Shown: positions 1 to 9,100 of the stretch, one piece after another
Layout of the letters: each line of letters begins with the position of its first letter
Numbering within the stretch: the stretch's first letter is position 1
Source of the DNA: Baffinella frigidus
Taxonomy: Eukaryota; Cryptophyceae; Cryptomonadales; Baffinellaceae
Assembly: GCA_026770585.1 (NCBI GenBank)
Contig: MU646429.1
Location: forward strand, 309,051 to 323,199
Direction: 5' to 3'
DNA: 14,149 nt
Program-made: the position numbers and the translations under genes
The notes under the pieces: generated by a model
What the model saw: only the letters and a program-made list of their open reading frames with translations
The model's database searches: none
Told to the model about the DNA's origin: nothing

Positions 1-47
1 GGGGGGGGGGGAATTGATGGGGAGACGAAATCGAAGCGGGACAGAGC

Positions 48-450
48 TAGAACTACGCAGACCCGCCCGCGGAGGTCCAACTTCACCAAGACGGTACAAC
101 AACACCGGCCGCGGAGTCCTCAAGGACTTCGCGGTGCTCCCCCCTCCTCCCATCGGCTAAGTGTAGCTCTGCCTCAGTCCATACGGACCCTCCAAGCTGG
201 TGAGGAAGGGAGGCTAGGAGGGAAGGAAGGAAGCTAGCTGGAACAACCAGCTAGCTTCCTTCCTTTCCAAGAAAGGCGGCTGTAACCAGCTAGCTTGCCG
301 CCCCGAATCGAGCCGCACCGTTACGAGGAAAGCCTGCCGGCTGGGTGCCCAAACCCTGAACCCTGAACCATACCCCACTAGGAGACGACAGCCAACATCG
401 CGCCCCACCCCACCGTGCCCGGAAACAACCTGCGCCGCGGCAAGGGCCTC
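48..450 (+). pseudogene. Broken upstream copy of exon 1 of the Rib72/EFHC1-like gene
   Basis: Two blocks match exon 1 of the main gene. Bases 48-133 match about 2478-2565 (coding NYADPRRSNFTK, then YNNGRGVLKDF), and 382-450 match about 2566-2633 (ETTANIAPHP, then NLRRGKGL). The first block has a 4-base insertion after GACCCG and lacks the 11 bases coding QSLG, so it cannot be read through. The blocks are separated by 134-381, which begins GTGCTC and ends CCCACTAG exactly where the two halves meet in the parent, so it looks like an intron. The rest of exon 1, including its ATG, is missing. This is a decayed duplication rather than a working gene. An alternative is a remnant of a second, diverged locus truncated at the left edge. 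Confidence 0.8.
223..265. repeat. Perfect 19-bp inverted repeat with 5-base loop
   Basis: The arm at 223-241 (AAGGAAGGAAGCTAGCTGG) is the exact reverse complement of 247-265, with AACAA between. A further partial copy of the right arm (CCAGCTAGCTTG) follows at about 286-297. It lies inside the intron-like insertion of the exon 1 pseudo-copy. It may be a hairpin-forming element or a small foldback remnant. No function can be assigned. Confidence 0.8.
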
Positions 451-591
451 CGTCCTACCAGCCCACACAGAAAGCTCAAATCACTTCTGTCCTTCTATTT
501 TCCTGGTACAAATTGGGCCAAGGACGTGGGATTCCGACGCCCTTGGCCTAAACCGGTTTAGGTATTTGAGCTGCCTGCGAGGACCGATGGT

Positions 592-972
592 ACCGTTATC
601 GGACATGAAGTCGTGAACCCCAGGTATCGGAAGAAGGTTGTGATGTTTCTTCGAAGCATATTTCGTAGGAATTAAAATTAATTGAATAAGACTCTTTCAT
701 TCCGTGTAAGGATCCGGGATAAGCTGCGACGTTTTGCTGGTGGTACGTACCGTTATCGGACATGGAGTCGTGCACCCCAGGTATCGGAAGAAGGTTGTGA
801 TGTTTCTTCGAAGCATATTTCGTAGGAATTAAAATTAATTGAATAAGACTCTTTCATTCCGTGTAAGGATCCGGGATAAGCTGCGACGTTTTGCTGGTGG
901 TACGTACCGTTATCGGACATGGAGTCGTGCACCCCAGGAATCGGAAGAAGGTTGTGATGTTTCTTCGAAGCG
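592..972. repeat. 157-bp tandem repeat, 2.4 copies
   Basis: The unit starts ACCGTTATCGGACATG and repeats at 592, 749 and 906, giving a period of 157. Copies one and two are almost identical over their full length, including an AT-rich core (GGAATTAAAATTAATTGAAT). The third copy breaks off near 972. The near-identity of units suggests recent amplification. Open frames across it are repeat by-products. No gene is seen from 451 to 591. Confidence 0.9.
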
Positions 973-975
973 AAC

Positions 976-1273
976 GACGCCGGCGCGAGATTCGGCTGCA
1001 GCACGTTTCCCCTGGTAGGGGTTGGGCATAGTGTCTTGTCAGAGGTGAAAGCCAACCCCAATGCAAACTGTCAACGATCTCAAGGACGCCGGCGCGAGAT
1101 TCGGCATTCACCCCCGGCGCGAGATTCAGCACGTTTCCCCTTGTAGATATACATTCGTTAACAGTGTATTTCAGAGGAGGCATGACTTAATGATGAAATG
1201 TATTAGATGTACGTTAGTTGATAGTGTTTGCAAAAGACGCCGGCGCGAGATTCGGCTGCAGCACGTCGCCCCT
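976..1273 (+). repeat. Short direct repeat, four copies
   Basis: The motif GACGCCGGCGCGAGATTCGG, usually followed by CTGCAGCACGT and CCCCT, appears at 976 and 1236 in full form and at 1085 and 1114 in shortened form. The spacer segments also resemble each other (for example ATAGTGT followed by TTG or CTTG). The array abuts the truncated third unit of the 157-bp repeat. I see no gene in it. Confidence 0.75.
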
Positions 1274-1589
1274 GCAATCACGGATCGAGTGATTTTCGGA
1301 AAGTCGATTTCGTATGACTCACTTTCTGCAGGGAGTGAGTTTACTGGTGCAGGAAGTGCGTGGCCCCTGGTGGTGTGCGTGGAGTCTTGTCGGGGGTGGC
1401 GGGGCGGGGCGGGCGCGCCCCCCGCAATTTTCCTTGAAAAAATCTGATGAAATAGAAAAAGTGGATGCAACTTCTTGAAAGCGCTGAGATCCAGGGAGGG
1501 AGCCTTGCAACGAGCACTCTGGGATGGTCCAGCGGTGGGCTGGGGGGGCAGCAATAATGCGGTCTGACTGTCGGGGCTTGGCGGTGGTC
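1274..1589. other. No gene recognised
   Basis: This stretch holds a G/C-rich run near 1390-1425 and otherwise unremarkable sequence. Short open frames on both strands show no recognisable domain and no exon-like codon pattern. Confidence 0.5.
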
Positions 1590-1735
1590 TAGCTCTGCCT
1601 CACTCGGGTTGGCTGACCATTCTCAAGTTGACATGCTTGGGTTTGCGGCACAAACCCGTCAACTTTGGAGCGGGAGAGGGCCCGGGCTCGCCAAATTTGC
1701 GAGGCAGAATAGACTGCGACTGAGCTAGGACTCCC
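1590..1735 (+). mobile_element. Dispersed element, copy A
   Basis: About 105 bases (TCTGCCTCACTCGGGTTGGC, then TTCTCAAGTTGACATGC, then CCGTCAACTTTGGAGCGG, then GGGCCCGGGCTCGCCAAATT) recur at about 9080-9182 in reverse orientation and at about 9248-9350 in the same orientation. The ends look weakly inverted (CTCTGCCTC near the start, GAGGCAGA near 1700). No coding capacity is seen, so it resembles a short non-autonomous transposon or SINE-like repeat. The exact boundaries are uncertain. Confidence 0.6.
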
Positions 1736-1757
1736 GGGGGCTGGCGGTGGTCGGTAC

Positions 1758-2077
1758 CACATGGACATGCCGGGGTCCACGGTCCACTTGAGGCGCGGGG
1801 CCGTGCTGTCGCTCCCCTGGGAGGAGAGGGCGTCGCGGGACTTCGCCCGCGGCGAGTGCGTGGAGGAGTCGGAATAGTGCGTGTGCATCCGCTCCGCATT
1901 GTGCAGGTTGGATATCGAGTCCTCGGCCCTCCCGAGCTGCGCCACTCCGGCGAACGGCGATTGTTGCAGTGTCCTCAGCTGCACGTCGCGTGGGGATGTC
2001 CCCGCCGCCTCAAACCGCCTCCTGTTGCTCTTCGGCGACGGCGTCGACGAAGCAGCAGGGTGGGACCCCCACGGCAT
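1758..2077 (-). CDS. Possible first coding exon of a divergent neighbouring gene, product unknown
   Basis: On the minus strand an ATG at 2077-2075 opens a long frame with GC-rich third positions, rich in Ser, Arg and Pro (it begins MPWGSHPAASSTPSPKSNRR). It stays open into the dispersed element at 1590-1735. A donor GTACCG follows position 1758 on this strand, and GTAC donors are also used four times in the main gene, so I end the exon there (106 codons plus 2 bases). An in-frame stop sits two codons before the ATG, which fits a first exon. No domain is recognisable and the sequence looks disordered. An overlapping plus-strand frame is also open but unusually cysteine-rich. The call could be a chance frame in GC-rich DNA. 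Confidence 0.3.
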
Positions 2078-2455
2078 GCTGCCTCACTACGATCAAGCCC
2101 CTCGGGTCCTCCAGGGGCCAGAGCAGCTCGCTTCTGACCTGCTGACTTGTGTGGGGTCCAAGCCACGAGTCTCACTCAGCCTCCTCAGCCACGCTCCGCC
2201 CGCGACCGCGGCGCCGCCAGGGACCGCTCCGAAAGGTGGGGGGTCCCTCACGTTCCCGACACACGAGAAGGACGCTGTGCGACGCGTTCAAGCCGTGAAG
2301 CAACCCACAAGTGCGAACAACGGTAAGGTTCGTCAAAAGTGGAGGTTCCGTTAACTTAACCATTCACGATCTTGCCTGTCAAAATCCAAAAGTCAATCCA
2401 TCAACTTAATTCGAATCGACGGTTGGGCTTTGTAACCTCGGGGCCCAGCAGCAGG
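2078..2455. promoter_or_regulatory. Upstream region and 5' UTR of the Rib72-like gene
   Basis: This is the gap between the main ATG and the possible divergent exon. No TATA box is evident. The frame of exon 1 stays open upstream to a TAA near 2354, but contains no earlier ATG. The sequence CCCAGCAGCAG just before GATG could be a splice acceptor for a 5' UTR intron, in which case transcription would start further left. The assignment rests on position only. Confidence 0.3.
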
Positions 2456-3190
2456 ATGTACCCGTCGGGGGTGGGCACGAACTACGCAGACCCGCGGAGG
2501 TCCAACTTCACCAAGACGCAGTCGCTTGGGTACAACAACGGGCGCGGGGTCCTCAAGGACTTCGCCGAAACGACCGCTAACATTGCACCTCACCCCACTG
2601 ACGTGCTCGGGAGCAACCTGCGCCGCGGCAAGGGTCTCACCTTCTCGCGCGGCATCGCGCAGTTCGACGGCGAGAACGTTCCGGGGTCCCAGCAGGGTTC
2701 GCGCCCCGGCAGCGCGTACGAGGAGGCGCGCGACGGCTCGCGGGGCGGCTCCCGCCCGCAGTCCGCGCTCGCCTCCGGGCGCGAGGCCAACCGTCAGGGG
2801 TTCCCGCACTCAGGGCTCGGTGAGGACCCCATGCGCGACGCCATCGTGCGCCGCGATGGCATCCCCGCCTCCCACCGCTCCGGCGGCGGCGAAGGCGGCC
2901 TCTCGGGCCGGGCCAACGACGTCGGATCCGCGCGCTACGGCAACGTCACAGACCGCATGTCGCAGAAATCCTCCTTCCGCCCGAATTCGGCACCTTCCCG
3001 CCGCGGGCCTGTCACCTACGGGCGCAACGACCTCCCGGACTGGGCGCGCGAGCAGGGGTCCTCGCCCTCCTTTGCGAAGACGGTGGAGAACCAGCGGGGC
3101 GCGCGTCCGGGGTCGGCGCGCGCGCGCGGGGCCCCTGCAGCTGGGCTCCCGCTGTCCTCAATCCCGAAGTGGATCTCGCTGGACAAGAAG
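2456..3190 (+). other. Exon 1: N-terminal ribbon motif and RPxSA-rich disordered region
   Basis: It encodes residues 1-245 from the ATG at 2456. Residues 18-30 (FTKTQSLGYNNGR) correspond to the conserved N-terminal segment of EFHC1 (a similar FHRSQTLSYRNG). Residues about 70-235 are disordered, rich in Gly, Ser, Arg and Pro, and carry RPGSA at 83 and 217, RPQSA at 100 and RPNSA at 175, a motif common in algal axonemal proteins. The exon ends SLDKK, which joins directly to VLNFEAYF of exon 2, the start of DM10-1, just as in EFHC1 (DKKVLKFDAYF). The donor at this junction is AAG followed by GCACCC, so intron 1 (3191-3497) would be GC-AG. Confidence 0.88.
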
Positions 3191-6100
3191 GCACCCCCCC
3201 CGCCCATGCTCCCCCACAGGTCTCAGGCGGGAGGAAGGAGTTGGATGCGCCGTCTTTTGGAGCTGCTCGCAGACTCTGTCTTGGAGCGAAGAAGCTTTGG
3301 TCAGCCTCTGGCAAGGCGTGGCATCCACGCTGAATCCTGCCCGTGGTTGGAATTTCATGCATAGCCAGCCAGCCCCGATCCAGCAGACACGATCAACCCC
3401 CGCTCTCGAAGAGTGGATTCCGAGCCTCGAATGCGGCGTGGGGGGCTAGGATTCAGGGTCTATTAAGTGTAGGGCTAATCCAGTCAACTTAATGCAGGTG
3501 CTCAACTTTGAGGCGTATTTCAAGGAGGCGGTGGAGGAGTCGCGCGTCGAGCGCTACCGCGTGCGCCGGTACCCAGCCCCGAAACCCTCAACTCTAAACC
3601 CTAGAAAACTTGAACTCCATACACCCCTACACCCGAAACCCGAAACCCGAAACCCGAAACCCTAGATCCAAACAAAACCCAAAACACAATACTTCATCCC
3701 GAAAACCAGTACAATACCCAATACTTCGTTCCTAAACCCAATCCATAAACCAATGAGAGCGCTACCGCGTGCGCCGGTATCCAGCCCCGAAACCCTAATC
3801 CCGAACGCCTGAACCCTTAACACCTCAACCCTAAAACCTCGCTCAATAACTAATCCCCAACCCCCAATACCTGAACCCCACACCCTAATCCCTCACCCCG
3901 AAACCCCAATCCATAATCCATAACCCCGAAACCCTCAACGCTGACCCAGGTGCGTCATCACGTATTTCCCAAATCCTAAACCCAGTACACCCTACACTTC
4001 GAACTTCAATCCCTAAATTCTACACCCTAATCCCCTCATCCCGAACCACAGGTGCGTGATCACCTATTACCTGGAGGACGACTCGCTCAAGGTCTCGGAG
4101 CCTCGCGAGGAGAACTCGGGCATCCTCCAGGTACCAACTTATCAAATTCAAGCATCGACAATGATAATTGTTTGCAGGATTGCCTCGCGCTTAAGGAGAC
4201 GCATCCCTCTAGGACCACCACAGTAGGCGTCTCTGTAGCGGCATCCAGCCATGCGAGGACGACTCGCGCAAGGTCTCGGAGCCTCACGAGGAGAACTCTG
4301 GCATCCTCCAGGTACCTAAACCCTAAAACCTGAACCCTAAAACCTGAACCCTGAAACCTGAACACATGAACTCTCAACCTTAAACCTTAAACCCTAAACC
4401 CCAAATCCTAAACCCTAAACCCTAAACCCTAAACCCTAAACCCTAAACCCCACCACATTCACGCCCTCCCTTGCCGCCGAGGCGATGGTGCAGAGGTGGG
4501 ACGGGGAACAGACAGAGGCACGGCAGCAGCGATGCAGTGTGCTAGTGAGAGGGGCTGCGGGGGGTGCTAGGAGAAGCGGGCTTCCTGGTGAGAACTGCAG
4601 GGGGGCGGCCGGGAATGGAATATTCAAATCTAGATTTGAATCCCATTCTAGGAACATCTCTCTGAGAATGTAGTCTATTGCACCAGGCTGGGAGACGGTG
4701 CTCTGGCGAGGCGTTGCGTAGGAGAGTCGGTTGCGGCGGCAGACAGTTGAAGTTCCCCAGCGCAGGGGTGCTGGCAGGTTGGGGTGTTTCTCTCGCCGAC
4801 GAATTTCCTAAAGCGGCACACGGCGGTGACGACGGACAGACGACCAAGTGGCGCGACATCCGCGTCCCTTGACTACGTTCAAACTCCCGTGGTCAAAATC
4901 CTCAAAAATTATCGCTCAACATCCTCCAAAATCTCGCACCGCGCAGGGGAATTTCCTGAAGCGGCACAAGGCGGCGGGGGAGGACGGGCAGACGATCAAC
5001 TGGCGCGACATTCGCGTCCCGGGGGACCTCTATCTCTCACCCTTAACCCACATCGGTCCCGGTCAAAACACAGGTGCGATCGGTGTTTTGACCATCAAAT
5101 TCCTGAAGATTAAGTGTTGTTCAGGGGAACTTTCTCAAGCGGCACAAGGCGGCGGGGGAGAACGGACAGACGATCAACTGGCGCGACATCCGCGTCCCGG
5201 GGGACCTCTGTCTCTACAACCGCACCTTCCGCATCACCAAGTGAATAACCCTTAGAACCTAAACCCTACACCCCGAACCCTGAACCCTCGACCCTCGACC
5301 CTCGACCTGCAACTCTACCACCGCAGCTTTCGAAAGCCCTTACCCCCGTGCACAATACTCCGAACCCGAAACCCGAAACCTCCAAACCCACAACCCAACC
5401 CCCCCAACCCCAAACTCAAAACTCAAAGCCCTAAACTCAAAACCCTGTACGTTCAACCCTTTCCAATGAAACCCTTCCCCCCAACTTCCCGGCAAACCCC
5501 AACCCCGAACCCCACCCCAAACCCAGGTGCGACGGCTTTGCGCGGGAGTTTTTATGCGCGGCGAAACGCCAAACTCCAAACCTTGATTGAACCTCAAAAC
5601 CTCTGAACCCTAAACCCCAACTTAGGTGCGACGATTTCGCGCGGGAATTCTTCACGCGCGCTGGCATGAACGTGGGTGCCGAGGAGCCTGTCCCTCGCGA
5701 CGAGGCGCACAGGAGCCAAATCGTCCGCCCGACCAGCGCTGCGCAGGATGGGGTGCGACCCGCCCCCCGCCCCTCTCCCCGCGCGCCCCCCGCGCGCGTG
5801 AGTGTGGAGTTTACTTTTTTGTATCAAGTGTAGGGCTTCGGGTGTAGGGAGAGGAGAGGAGCCTGTTCCCAGGGATGAAGCGCACAGGAGCCGAATCGTC
5901 CGCCCCACCAGCGCTGCGCCGGATGGGTACCCCCCCCCCCGCATCCGTCCCTCCTGAGTGTGGCTGTGAGCCTGTGGTGCAGGGTGGAGGGTCCAGGGTC
6001 CAGGGTGGAGGGTGTGGAGCTCAGGTTCAGAGAGGAGCGTGTCCCACGGGATGAAGCGCGCCGCAGCCAAATCGTCCGCCCGACTAGCGCGGATCTCGGA

Positions 6101-9100
6101 TCTCGATGGGCCCCTCCCCTCCTCCCTCCTTTATCGTGGGTGTGCAGAACAGGGGTTTCGGGATTTGTTTGTAGGGTGTAGGGCCTAGGGAGTTGGTCCG
6201 CACATCCTGAGTGGGACCGTCCCTCTCAGGTCTAGTCACCATGGGCGGTCTCTAGTAGGGTGAATGATTTGGCTGCGGTGCGCATCACGCGCGACAGGCA
6301 TGGGGGGTTTCTCTCTGGAATCTTGGGGGGTTTCGCTCTCTCTCCCTCCCCCCCACTCGCTCTCTCTCTCGCAGAAAGTGCGGAGCGCCTACCACGAGAC
6401 TGACAGCGTGGGGTGTTGGAGACTGACTCTGTGGCGCGTACCACGGGATCCAGGGTATCTGTGGTGGTGCAGAATTCCGAAGCTGACACTGCGGTTCTCT
6501 CTGGCAGGAAATCCCGAGCGCCAACCACGGCAGACAGCGCAACGACATGACCAACTACTACGAAGCGCTGCTCGGCAAGAGCCAGGACAAGAAGGAGACC
6601 GTCACCAAATACTTGGCCAACGACCGCAAGGTAAGTTGCACGTTTGCACTAGATTTCCCGCTCACGTGTGTACTAGATTTCCTGCTTACTGTGGTACTAG
6701 ATTTCCTGCTTGCTTTGGTACTAGATTTCCTGCTGGTGTACTAGATTTCTTGGTCTCCAGGTTAGTTGATGGCGAGCCCCTTGGAGGCTGCTCGACAAGA
6801 GCCAGGACACCAAGGAGAAGGGGGGGGGGCTTCAAAAGTTGAATTCTGAACGTGTGGGCAGGTGCTGCGGTTTTACTGCACGTGGGACGAGCGGTCGCCG
6901 GACGGGATTGTCGACAAGCGGCCCTTCATTGTTCAGTTCTTCCTCGCTGACGACACCGTCGAGGTCCGTTTACTCTCTCCACGTCCCTGTCCGACAGTCC
7001 GTTTATTCTCCACGTCCTTGTCCGATAGTCCGTTTACTCTCCATCATGTCCCTCCCCATGTCCGATTCCATAGAGATTCGTGCACTTCATGTCCGATGAC
7101 GTGTCCTGTATGTGTGTGGTAAGACGGGCGGGATCGTCGACAAGCGGCCTTTCCTTGTTCAGTTCTTTCTCGCTGACGACACCGTCGAAGTCCACCCATT
7201 GCGCTATCCCGTTTAGTGCAATCCCGTATCTTCTGGTGCAAAATTCCGTATGGTGTTCTTGTTTTAAAACGGCCCCGTGCTGACGGGGGACCTGGTTTAT
7301 GTTTAGGGTCTAAACCCCTAAACCCTAAACCCTAAACTGCTAAGGTGCAAAGGTGCTAAGGTGCTCGAGGTGTCGCAGCCCAACTCGGGGCACGAGTTGC
7401 AAAGTTGCCTGTCAGTTGACTAAATCAGTTTCTTGGTTCGCAGGTGCTCGAAGTGAAACAGCCCAACTCGGGGCGCGATAACTTCCCCAAGTTGCTGAAA
7501 CGCATGAAGTTGCCCAAGCACGCCAGCCATGGAGGAGTTACGAGCGGCGGCGAGCAGGTCATTTGCTGTCTTGATAGGGCGGCGGTTGGTTGGATAGGGC
7601 GGCAGTTGGTAGGATAGTTGGCAGGATAGGGCGACAGTTGGGTGGATAGAAAAGGCGGTTGGTAGGATAGGGCGATAACTTTCCTAAGTTGCTGAAACGC
7701 ATGAAGCTGCCCAAGCACGCGAGCCACGGAGGGGTCACGAGCGGCGGCGAGCAGGTCAGTTGGTGTCTTGATAGGGCGGCGGTTGGTTGGAAAGGGTGGC
7801 GGTTGCTCGGATAGGGCGGCGGTTGGTAGGATAGTTGGTAGGATAGGGCGGCGGTTGGGCAGGATATGGCGGCGGTTGGTAGGATAGGGCGATAACTTCC
7901 CTAAGTTGCTGAAGCGCATGAAGCTGCGAAAGCACGCGAGCCACAGAGGTGTCACGAGCGGCGGCGAACAGGTCAGTTGGTGTCTTGATAGGGCGGCGGT
8001 TGGTAGGATAGGGTCGCGGTTGGTAGGATAGGGCGGCAGTTGGTAGGATAGTTGGTAGGTTAGGGCGGAAGTTGGGCAGAATAGGGCGGCAGTTGGGCAG
8101 GATAGGGCGGCAGTTGGGCAGGAAATCGGCAGTGAGAAGCACGTCAGCCATGGAGGGGTCACCAGCGGCGGCGAGCAGGTCCGCGCTGCCCTGATTTTTC
8201 CCCTGCAAAGCGTTTATTCGGTATATTTGTTTCTTCCAGGCGTTTGTGTATACCACCATTCGCCCGTTTTCGTTATTCCGGTGCCCAACTCTCACCTCAC
8301 TCCCTAAACCCGAAACCCTGAACCCTAAACCCTAAACCCTAAACCCTAAACCCTAAACCCTAATCCACACGAACCCTCGATGTCGCAGGCGGATGCAGGG
8401 TACTACACGGCCTCAGACTTCCAAATCGGGGGCATCATCTCCGTCTTCGGGCGGCAGCTCGTGCTCAACGACTGCGACGACGCCACCTCGCGCTACTATT
8501 CGGAGAACTTCGGGGCGGACCTCCGCCCGGCGCGCGCTCAGGCGGTGAGCCCCGAATCCCGAAAGCGCCCCCCTCCCCTGAGCCCTGAATCCTGTTCCCC
8601 CAATCTGTAGACCAAAAATGGCATCCCTCAACCCTCATACCTCATACCTCATACCTCATACCTCATACCTCATACCTCATACCTCATACCTAATCGTACC
8701 ACCCCCAAGCCACGTGCGTGCGAGGACAGGGCACCCCAAAAGTGCCGCTAGTCCCGGCACACAAGGCACACAACGGCTTCGGCAAGGAAGAAGACGCTAA
8801 ACCCTAATAACTAACCTATAACCCATTGTACATTGCCCACAACCCATACCCCTTAACCCATAACCCAAAACCCAAAACCCAAAACCCAAAACCCCAGGTG
8901 CGGGCCGGAACAGGGCGGCCCAAAAGCGCCGTGCTTGTCCCGGCGCACAACGGCTTCGGCAAAGAAGAGGACGCACGGCAGAACTGCATTTCGCTGCACC
9001 CGAAACCGCCCAAGGGCAACGTCATCCGCCAGCTCGAAAACAAGGTCTGTCTCCCCAGACTATTCAATAATAGGGCGAAGCGATTTGGTGGGCCCGGGCT

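Larger units (their letters stand above)
3498..5797 (+). other. Exons 2-5: first DM10 domain and following linker
   Basis: Exon 2 (3498-3568) codes VLNFEAYFKE and ends in phase 2. Exon 3 (4052-4130) codes CVITYYLEDDSLKV and SEPREENSGILQ. Exon 4 (5125-5240) codes GNFLKRHKAA, INWRDIRVPGDL and NRTFRITK. Exon 5 (5626-5797) starts CDDFAREFF. Together these give residues 246-391. Hallmarks of DM10 are the YYLEDDS and EP-ENSG motifs, the W-D hydrophobic segment, and the FR...CD closing strand. Exon 5 has two possible phase-0 donors: GTGAGT after 5797 (chosen, strong consensus) or GTGCGA after 5752, which would drop a Pro/Arg-rich tail. Confidence 0.87.
6508..8544 (+). other. Exons 6-9: linker and second DM10 domain
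   Basis: Exon 6 (6508-6630, residues 392-432) codes a linker ending TVTKYLANDRK. Exon 7 (6862-6963) codes VLRFYCTWDE and FFLADDTVE. Exon 8 (7444-7557) codes VLEVKQPNSGRDNFPKLLKR. Exon 9 (8389-8544) codes GYYTASDFQIGG, VFGRQLVLNDCD and ATSRYYSENFG. All introns here are phase 0. The series matches the second DM10 of EFHC1, which has VLRFYAIWDD, a YLMDDTVEI strand, ERNDGRDPFP and IYDCDPFTRRYY at the same places. Exon 9 is one of only two complete exons for which I see no degenerate copy. Confidence 0.9.

Noticed and set aside
1-11. Poly-G run at the left edge
   Set aside because: It could be a sequencing or contig-end artefact and carries no information.
753-1554. Overlapping short frames on both strands
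   Set aside because: They fall on the 157-bp tandem and the short direct repeats, repeat the same peptides in shifted frames, and show no family resemblance.
1881-2354. 157-codon plus-strand open frame
   Set aside because: It overlaps the minus-strand candidate, is cysteine-rich without pattern, and has no domain. It is probably open by chance in GC-rich DNA.
2372-2455. Extension of the coding frame upstream of the ATG at 2456
   Set aside because: The frame is open but contains no ATG, codes nothing resembling the family N terminus, and the exon 1 match starts after 2456.
5071-5110. GTGCGATCGGTGTTTTGACC after ACACAG as another copy of the exon 5 start
   Set aside because: Only about the first eight bases match, which is not above what many acceptors here share.
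7558-8180. CRISPR-like alternation of repeats and spacers
   Set aside because: The spacers are themselves repeated exon tails, the units vary in length, and the locus is a eukaryotic intron.
7425-8295. Long minus-strand open frames with repeated Pro/Thr/Asn-rich blocks
   Set aside because: They are read-through of the GGCGGTTGG minisatellite and antisense of exon 8 copies. Unit spacing explains their length.
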